Source of the DNA: Ophiothrix spiculata
Lineage: Eukaryota > Echinodermata > Ophiuroidea > Amphilepidida > Ophiotrichidae
DNA length: 24,309 nt
Direction: 5' to 3' (one strand)
Assembly (NCBI GenBank): GCA_000969725.1
Contig: JXSR01S074535.1
A program made the translations under genes and the position numbers. Within the stretch, counting starts at the first letter, position 1. Each line of letters begins with the position of its first letter. Shown in pieces: positions 7,566-18,100 of the stretch. Under the pieces are notes generated by a model, which had not been told where the DNA came from, searched no databases, and saw only the letters and a list, made by a program, of their open reading frames with translations.

Positions 7566-10500
7566 GTAAGGTTTTACACAGTCACAAACACACAGTTACC
7601 CGAAAAACCACTGCCAGAAAGCGAGCTCTGCTCTGCAATGAATCAAGCCTATTGCATAAGAGCTCACAAGTACGCACTGCAACACTCCACAAACATGACA
7701 TTATACTAAATTTACTTATATAAACACTTCCTGAAGCCCGGGTCCCGAAGTTGTTAGTACAGATGGAGTGTATTAACAAAAATGATGTTTGAAGATATGT
7801 TTACAAATGGTAACCAATGTAAACAAACCAAGCATACCGTATGATTTCTCTGATCTGGACAGTGCGATTTTCATAAATTTAATTCAAAAAGGTTCCTTTC
7901 ATGAATATGGAAAAAGAAATCTCTGGTTTTTCAAGTACAATTAGTTAGGTCCCTGAACAAACATCCCCGATGCTGGCGCTGCACTCCCCCAGTTTTTGCC
8001 CCATATGCTGCGCAGTCGGCGCCATCTTTGGTTTTCTCTTCTGTGGTGGCGAATGGTACACATTGATTGCAACGTGGATTACGGTAAAAGTAAGATTTTC
8101 AGTCCCGTTTTGAAGGTTTTCGAGTAGTAAATGTACTTTGAGGAATTGAAAATTTACTTCTTTTTAAAGATTTATTGCTATACTTTGATACAATTACGGG
8201 GGATAATTGACTTGTCACAGCAGCCGAATTTCGCTCCAAATTGATAATGACGTCATTCACCTCTTCAAAATATCTTCGGCCAGTGTCGGCAAAGTCCGCT
8301 CACATCGAAGTTCACCGAGGTGTAATTTATGAATGAATTTAGATACTTCGCCCTTCCGATGATTTCCGGAACATATTATGGGATATCAAAGATGGCGTCA
8401 ATCACACTATTTTCTAAGCGTCATATGGAGATTTATTCGCCAGGTATTTCAACAACTTTGAGCTATGATTTACAAGTTTTCTTAGCGGATTTTGCAAAAA
8501 TCATTTCGGGATATTTAATTGCATTATTTTTTTGAACTATATTCTAAAATTTTACTCACAGATATGAATTTTCAATATCGTTAAAAATACTGACCCCGGT
8601 GGTGGTTCTGAGTCGTCATGCACACATTCACATACAGTATAGTGGCTCCAAAAGTCGCGTCAAAAAACTAATTTATCTCCGCAACTGAAAACCAAACAAA
8701 GTTGATTTATGGCTTATTAGTTTTCTTTAAGTTAGCTCTTTGTAATAGCACTAATTTAATGACAATCCAAATAAAACATATTTTTTTGTTTACCAACCTA
8801 AATTAGTATTTTTAATTTGGTAGTGACTATATACAAGACTAGTCACATTGTATACAGATACCAAAACGTTATGTACAAGACCGTCTATATAATAGTAGAG
8901 TTACGTAAAATTAAGAGCAGTCGTATCTTTTTCGTTTAGTTAGTCTAAAAAGTATAAGGATATATTGATAGAAGCACCTATAGTGTGTAGCGGCAACGCC
9001 ACTGTAGTAAGTTCAGACTTTTATCCAATCTGGGAGCGTAGCGTCTTAGGTGAGAACTAATAAAGGCATAAAAGCATAGCTGAGGAAGCGGTAGCGACGA
9101 AGCAATGGGGGTGACCAAGGACTAAACCATCCTCTATAGGTCCAATTTTATTTAGAAAATCAAGGACTTATCATCCTCTGTAGGTCCAATTTTAGTCTTG
9201 TATAAAGTGATTTGCTAGTTACGCGAAAGACGGTCTTGTACATAAACTTTTCATTTTATGCACAAATTACCATTATGTGAATGAAGTTTTTTGGCTTGTG
9301 TTTCTCGAGCAAGCACACAGTAACTTGTAATCTAGACTTAGACTTTAAACTAGTCATGCTTAGCATATGGAAAATGTTTTTGTTTACCACGTTGTAGGAT
9401 ACCATTCTTACTGCATTTGCAGTAAGTGATTTTCTTCGTTTTTGGTTGATTTTTTTTAAAGTATGGATTATTTAGATGATCAAGTGTCTCATTCTTTTCA
9501 ATGATCGTTTTGTTCACCCTATTTGATGGTCAAATTGTTTTGACCTTTTTCCAATTTCTTGAAATCGTGACTTTGAACTTAGCACATGTTCACCTCGATT
9601 CTCTCAGGCCTATAGATGTATGTAGGCAAGCATTTAGCCAGGATTTGAAAGTAGGGCGTCCAAATTCGCGGCCGGGTTAACAGGCCGGCTTCAATCAAAA
9701 CAATGTGACGTCAGCATGATTAATATTCATACTTGACAAAGAAGTCGAGGATTATGTTCGCGCTAGTTTATAAACAACGTGGCGACTCACTGCGGAACCA
9801 ACGAAGAAAAAACGCGATATAAAGCCCATTTTAAGTTCACAAAGTACAATAAATTGATCAGATTTTGTGATGATGATGATTGTTGAAGATAAATTCTAAC
9901 ATTTTTTGACGGCCTTTAGGACGGCTTTAGCATTTTCTAGGCCGTCTTTTATCGTGACAGGCCGTCCAAAAGACAGCTTGACGGCTCTCTGGCTAAAAGC
10001 TTGTATGTAGGCCTGTGTTGAGGCTAGTCATGCTAGTAGCTAGCGTATGAAAAATTAAATGTTTTGTTTACCACGTTGTAGACATGTAGAATACGATTCT
10101 TACTGCATTTGCAGTACCGGTAAGTGATTTTTGTTTTGTTTTTGGTTGATCTTTTTTTTTTAACATCAAAGTCAAAAATATTTATAATTAATAATTTGAC
10201 AGACCTAGCGTCCTAGACTACTAACTATACAGACGATGTTGCCCTGACCGCAGAACTTAATTAAATCATGGTGCCAGCCAGGACTAGTGCAATGCATTGG
10301 GCCTATATAAGTCTCTCAGTGGATTTCCTACGCAGCATCCAAGAACAAATTTCTATGGACAAAGATCATTCGCTGTTTCTGGTCCAAAACTCTGGAACAA
10401 TCTGCCTTCAATAATCAGGAACGCTGCTCCAATTATGACTACTAGTCAGTTCAAGCGTACTCTCAAGACTTTTCTTTTTGAAGACTATTCTCAGTGACTG

Positions 10501-13500
10501 TATGAGAAATTACCTATAACTTTCCAAATTTTCTCCTATGTACATGATTCTGTTTGTAACAATTTGTATTTGTAAAGATTGTATATTTCTTAGGTTTTGT
10601 TACAAATTCTTTGTTGTGAGCGCTCAAAAATCTCACATTATTATTATTATTATTTATATTCATCAAAAAATCCTAAAACACTTGACTAAGATAATATTGC
10701 CCCTCGTTCCTGTTAATGGTATTCCTCTGTTTAACATATATATGTATAATTGCTATTAGAAATTCTGAAATTGAATCTGGAAATTAAATGCTATTTTTTT
10801 TATTCTTCATGTAGTCTGCCATATCAATCCTGGTGGTTGTTTGTCTTTGCTGAAAGGGAAAAGAAATAGCAAAGAAGAAGTGGTATATTGTAACAAATTC
10901 TCTCCTTTTCAATATGTAGATTGTCTGAGGTAGACATAGGGGAATTGACAGCAGAGGCAGTGAGGTTACAAATGTTAGCTTCTCCGATTAACCCAGCAGA
11001 CATAAACACGATTCAAGGTAAGCCCATATGCAACTAGCGATACTATATTTCACCTATTGCTTCTTCTCACCTACTAAATAGATAATGTTTCATTTTACAT
11101 GGTATGTGCAATATCAAAGAGGGAGGGGTATTCAAAAAGTTTTTGGTAAGTATATACCACACAGTAATAAAGTCAATGACTTGCGGGGTGGGGGATGGGA
11201 GGAGGGTCGAAATTATATAATTGATCAGCAAAACTGGAATATACTTTATCAGGTTTGTGGGGAACTTGAACACATTTGTCCTTGGGCAGAGGAACATGTG
11301 CAACCCCTATATTAGTCGGGTCAAAGGTCATTTAGGGTTCAAGTTATCCCTGTGACCTTTCAGATGACATGGACCATGGACTGCCGAATATTTCATTTTA
11401 TATGTTTTTATCTTGATTTTATTATTTACTTTCATCAAGGTGTATATCCACTAAAGCCAGATTTACCAGCAGTAGGTGGATTTGAAGGTGTAGGCAAAGT
11501 TGTTGATGTTGGCAATCAAGTGACTCATATCAAACCAGGAGACCTTATTTTACCTGCCATTAATACATTAGGTATGTATACCCTTACCCGAAATATCTGG
11601 CTGTGGATTTGGTACCACAGCCAGAAGCAAGCTCTGTAATAAAACCTGCGCATAAGTGCACATACCCAATATCCCCAAAAATGATCATAGCTATCAAATA
11701 CGAACTGCAACCCTCTACAAACATATTACAAAGGATATTTATACTAAATTTACCTATTATTTAACACTTCCCAAAGTTGTTAGTCACACAAAAATGATGT
11801 TTGAAGATATGTTTATAAATTGTGATCGTGGTAAACAAACCAACAAACCGTTTGATTTCTCTGATCCGAACAGTGCGATTTTCATAAATTTAATTCAGAA
11901 AGGTTCCTTTCATGAATATGGAATAAAACATTTCTGTTTTTTCAAGTACCATTTGTATTTTTCAATTTAATGGCCATTATGTGATAGGCTGTACTACACA
12001 GCTTGCCTCAAGCTTTTGTTTCTCGAGCAAGTATACTCTGATCCTCTACCAAATGTTATGAAGACATTCATTTAAGCCTGATTTGATAGCAGATTTTGGG
12101 TTTGAGGGTCTATGGCAAACAAGATTAGCGCTAGCCTGAGTATCTGAGTCCCGGACTCACCAAATTCTGAACTTTGTTGTATTTCTTACATGCTTTAAGT
12201 CCCATGGGACTCCCATGATTTTGGGTCTAGCGCTACCCTTGATGGCAAATAGGTTAATGTTGGCAATCAAGTGACCCCGATAACCAGAAGACCTTGTTTT
12301 ACCTGCCATTAATACATTGGGTATGCATTCATAGAAGCTAATGGGAAGATATGATTTATGATATCTTATACCTTTATAATATTCATAGATCTATATCTAA
12401 TGCCATTTAAATACCAACAGATGCTGATACGCCTATTTTTGCAGCAGCAACATTGAGAGTAAATGATCACACTGCAGATCAAATTTGAGGGTGGGGTGAG
12501 TTCTCTAATGGCTTATAATGAACTATATTTTATATGGCTATCATGCAGGTACATGGAGGAGTGAGTTAGTGTGTCCGTCCCATCATCTGATGCCGATACC
12601 AACAGATACGCCTATTATCACAGCAGCTACGTTACGAGTCAATGGATGTACTGCCTACAGAATGCTCCATGATTTTGTGAAACTCTCTAAAGGTGAGAAC
12701 TTCGAATTACTTGATGTTGACAAATGGTATCTTATCATATTTATAGTGCAGGAGTTCTAATTCATATTTTCCTTGTGATCGTAATGGGACAAAGTTTTGT
12801 CATACCACCACGAGACTTTATTGCACAGTATTATGTAGAGTAAAACATTCATTAAAAGTGTTTTTTTGTTAATTTTTGTGAAATAAAGCTAGAAAAAGTA
12901 GTAAATAATTTGATAATTAAGGTTGACTTCCCAGATAGCAAAGCTTAGTTGGACCAACTTTGGGCCAATGTCGACAGTTACGTTGGGCCAATGTACACAA
13001 AATGATGTAGGGCCCATGTCCTTTTGTCTATCGGGCCATCGTCATTCCTACATTGGCATTCTGACGGTTGGCTGAACGTTGGGCCAATGAAAAGCCAATG
13101 TGTTACAAAATCATACAGATAGCAAAGTTTAGTTGGGCCAATGTTAGCCGATTATGTTGGGCCAACATTGGCAAATGATATCGGGCCTGTGATTTTTACC
13201 AAGTGGATTTCTCCCACTCAGTAAAGAAGTGGTACCCTCCACAATGATTGGAGGACACGCCAAGTATGTCTTGCTTTGCTGCCTTGTTTAAAATAGCACA
13301 GGCATTGCAAGAACACAAGTATACCATATGTTCAAATACTACATGAGATCACTACTGAAATGTACATAATTTCTGTGTTGTCTTGGTTCATTTTGTTTGC
13401 ATATTTCACTTCAAAACCTTGAACTCAAGTTCATGTTTTTGTAGAAAATATAAATTGAGGTAGAAACTAGCGAAAAATAGCTTAATTTGGATGAAATTAA

Positions 13501-15099
13501 CCCAAACTAGAAATTTCTGGCCAAATAAAATCGGTCTATTAGCTCCACCCACATGCTATTACGTCATGAACGTCGGTCTAATGTCGGTTTACCACCCATC
13601 TGCCAACCAAATTACATGATGTTTATCCAACGTTGACCCAACATCGGCTCTGCGACCGCGATCGTTCCGACCATTGCCAATGTTGGCCCAACCATGTTTT
13701 GCTATCTGGGTTAGTGATAGATTCGTTATTTGGTTTAGAGTCGGTTTGATATGGGAATTATAGCCCACTCACTCTCTTTGCGGTCGATAATTTCCCATAT
13801 CATACCTCCACTTCACCAAATAACTAAAAAAAAAAGCTATCAGGGTCAAGTAAGCATAAATCATAATACTGGTATATTAACCCTAACACGTCACAGTCTA
13901 ACAAAATCCAACAAGCAAAACTCAAGAAATTCGCCCAAGTCCAAATACGTCATAGACCGAGGATACGGATGGGCACGAAAGTGCTGCCATGGCAAGCCAT
14001 ACTCGGTGGCGTGCCATAGCTGGACATTGGAACGGGATGCGAGAGGTCAAAGGTTCAAATCCCAGGGGAAACGGGAAATTTTTGCATGACGTATTCGGAC
14101 TTAGATAGTTTTTAAGCGTTTGGGAGTAAGGGTTATGAAGGTATATAAATGCATAGTAAACATGCTACCATAACCCTAACACGTCACAGTCCAACAAAAT
14201 CCAACAAGCAAAACTCAAGAAATTCGCCAAAGTCCAAATACGTCATAGACCGGGGATACGGATGGGCATGAAAGTGCTGCCATGGCAGGCCATACTCGGT
14301 GGCGTGCCATAGCTGGACATTGGAACGGGATGTGAGAGGTCAAGGGTTCAAATCCCAGGGGAAATGGGAAATTTTTGTATGACGTATTCGGACTTAGATC
14401 GTTTTTAAGCGTTTGGGAGTTAGGGTTAATGTTATTGAATCTATTCAAGGGTCAGGCAAAAATCGTTGCCTTGATTTGAACCATAGATCACTTGTAGAGG
14501 ATCCTTCTTTAGTGCATCAAATAAGAAAATGTCAAGATACAGAAAAATATGTGTACCGACAGCCTAAACAAAACAAAACAAGAATGAAGAGATTTAAACA
14601 GAGGTTTTGGGTTCGAGCCCCGTGCCAGGCGGTTTTCGTCTCCTTGTTTCCTTGGGCAAGAAACTTTACTCTTCTTGCTCCGTGGTTCGGAAGTAATGTA
14701 AAGCCGTTGGTCCCCTGTAGGAATAGACTCCTTCATGGGGTATTCATGTCAGCATGTCATGCAAGTACAGTGTATCATTGATTGATTGTTATTTTGTTGT
14801 AGTTCCCCTGTCTGAAGACAGGGGAACTACAAAAAAAGTGATCTATTGGATATGACTTTTGATCTCCTGATCTTAATTTCCTCATGTATGGTCTAATTTA
14901 TAATATTTTAATCAGCCTAATTCATGATAATTTTTTTTCCTTTTTGTCAGTTTTAGTAAACATTTTCAATGCTTTGTGGATGAGAAGTATTTGATGAATT
15001 GGATTTCACAAAGACGTCAAATCCTTCATAATTTTAAAATGCAATTATGTGGAATTTGGCAAAGAGATGAATATAATAAGGATCGAGAGATGGTCAAAG

Positions 15100-15138
<39 letters not shown>

Positions 15139-18100
15139 TCATACACTCTGCATTAAGTACGCGTTGAAATCGTAAATCTAATTGGACATTTTGTAACTTA
15201 TACGCATTCATTAATCTTGTCTAGTTGCACGCTGCGTATCGCGTAGTGCGTTGTACAATTGCATGTACGCATACGCGTACATGCTCGCGCTTGCATGGCA
15301 AATTTCATTTTAAAAGAAAGGTAAATCTAAATTACAATGATTAACATTGGATGATGGATGATTGTATTTTGTATTTTATATTGTATCTTTTATTGAAATA
15401 TCAAACACATTTTAAAATAATTATGCCGTTTAATTTCTTTGTAATTTTATTCTAATCATTGTCGTGTATGAATTAGATTAATAACTGCGTATTACTAGGC
15501 GCTCGTGAAATTGTACAACCATAATGCACCTTGTGCTGAAGTCGTAGTTGTCCAACTCACTCGGCTGCGCCTCGTGAGTGCGGACAACTCCAACTTCAGC
15601 ACGCAGTGCATTATTGTTGTACAATTTCACTTGCGTCAAGTAATACGCAGTTATTAATCTATAATTATCCCATTTATATAGCGCTTTTTCCAATTGAATA
15701 TCGGGTCAAAGTGCTTATGACAATTATTACATTACCAATAGAATACGGTCAGCTGCCTTTTACAATGTCCTTGGTATTGATATACCATCAGACGGCACTA
15801 CTCGACTATTTTCCTAGTAATTACCCATATAACGCTCAGGTCGACGAAGCAATGGAGACTAAATGCCTTGCCCAAGGGCATAACTCGTTGGCGCTAACGG
15901 GGCTCAAACTCACGAACTACTGATTATGAGTCCTGCTCTGTTCCGCTAGACCACACGAGCTCTCACAGGTTAAAATAGGTTTGGTCTTGTAATGTGTTTA
16001 TGATAATTTTAATAATTTAAATTTGTGTGAAATCGCCTCCGGGAGTTGAAGCATGTCTATAGACTCAAACCAAAAATCTCGATGTATAATGATCAATACT
16101 CTTTTTGTTCCATTTTTTTGATTCAATTAAGCTGTGAAGGATTTACTTGAAAGTTTTGTAAATCATGGATGCAAAGAAAGGAAGTTTACCTCTATTTTGA
16201 TGTCTTTTTTTGCTAGGTGATTGTGTGATACAGAATGCTGCTAATAGCGGTGCTGGCCAGGCTGTGATCCAAATAGCTGGTGCACTAGGAATACATACTA
16301 TCAACATAGTTAGAAATAGGTTGGTGAAACAATATTTTAAGGTTTTGTGGTTGGTGTTTTAACCAAAGAAATTATAAAAGAGAAGCGGTATTCGCCGCCA
16401 TTTTTATTTGCCCACTGTGTAAGTCCGATGGAATGGCAGCCATCTTGGATTGTCGCTCATGGAGGGTGAGTTATTGTACCTCCTGCATTTTATGGCTCTG
16501 CGTGCAACACTTTGAGTGTATTCAAACCTTGATCAGAGCAACTTGCAATAGACACTGCTTGAAACACAGACAGGCTTGCGCGTGAAACAAAATGTGCATG
16601 CTATATTTGCGTCAAGTGAAGATTTACGCGATCTGTCTGGATATTGTGCCAATCTGCGAACATATCTGGAAGTACAATAACTTTGCTCCATGAGCTACAA
16701 AAATATGGCGGCCAGCACTGCTTCTCAATTTTAAGTTATTTGACTCAAGCAAATAAATATGGATACTGTCAACACACTGGCCGATATACTGCCTGTAGGC
16801 CAAACCATAAAAATACAGGGTGGGGTGCATTTACAAACAACAGGGCCATTTGCTCTGGATTTTATGTATTTTATAAAGGTTTGGGTTTAGAGGCTAGGAA
16901 TGGAAAACAGCATGACAGGTAAATGTTAAAACCTCCCATAATTATGACAATAAACAAGGTAGGAGTTGCATTTACAAACAGTAGGACCTAGCAATATGGA
17001 TTTTTGCACTGTCAAAGAAATTTGTCTAGGTTAATTTGTGATATCTGCATTTTTGTTTCAGTAAAAGGGTTCAAAACTAAAGGAATGAGCAGGTGACCAG
17101 TGTAAGGTGCTCACTCCTTTTAATATAATTTTATGTTTGACCTACATTTTGGCTTTCCCCTCTGAAATATGTAGTAAATAACTATTTTGGTTAAAAACGA
17201 TTGCAAAAAACATTTTTGTGTGCCACAAATCTGTAACTATTGGATTGTGGCTCAGATCAAGTACAAACTTGAAAGCATGCTAATATGAATAATAATTTTG
17301 AGAATTCTACAAGCAGAATGTTCATAATTTATGTCCTTTTTCTTATACTTAGACCTGATATTGAAGAACTGAAGAGCCATTTGAAAGACCTTGGTGCATC
17401 AGTAGTATTCACTGAAGAAGAAATAAGATCAGACGAAGCCAAACAGCATCTCAAGGTTAGTTTACTCTATGGAGTGAAGGAGGATTAAATGTAACAATGA
17501 CAGAACACAATGCATGGTTATATTAAACCCCCTTCAACCAATTCACTGTCAGGCATTATAGCATCAACCCATATATCGTCATGTGAGTGCAAGAAAGTTG
17601 TATCTGCTATGGCTGCCCTAAATTACACTCCTGCTGATAAGTATTTCCGCATATTTAAAAACATTCAGAAACCTCATTTTTTTAAATAAAAAGCGACCTA
17701 AAATCATCAAAGATTCATACAAGTATAGGTAACTTATCTATTCAATATGAATAAATCAATGTTTGTCCTTTAATCTTCCATTGTCATAGAAGTGAGCCAT
17801 ATACAAATACACCACAAGTACAAATCTCATTAATATGTAACTTATCATTTTTTCATAATCTCATTATTACCTTGTAATTGGATAGAAACATTTCAGTTTT
17901 CAAACTGAAATGTTTCTATCCAATGCAAGTTTTAAAACTAATGCGCAGAAATGTATATAAACTCATTTTTTTTATGTTAATACGAAAGTAGTAATATGTG
18001 CATTACATGCCATATTATTCAAATGCAATGAATGCAATTCTGGATTATAGTTAGTTTGATAATTATACCATATACACTGTGTAAAAAAAATGATGAAAAT

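Noticed and set aside
8329-8535. 68-codon open frame near a CRE-like palindrome, as a possible alternative MECR first exon
   Set aside because: No donor in a matching phase, no mitochondrial targeting character, and exon 1 at 7417 already joins exon 2 correctly.
11656-11970. 104-codon open frame in repeat R copy 2
   Set aside because: The same region in copy 1 (7590-7946) is not open in that frame, so there is no sign of coding constraint.
13751-14089. 112-codon open frame
   Set aside because: Runs across a foldback sequence into the tRNA-like element; composition follows the repeats and nothing protein-like is seen.
13877-14429. Telomere-like TAACCCTAAC words
   Set aside because: Only single units at element ends, in inverted order, not an array; they are transposon termini and not interstitial telomere repeats.
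14413-14781. 122-codon open frame
   Set aside because: Overlaps the end of the 259-bp element and the SINE with its B-box; it is repeat-derived.
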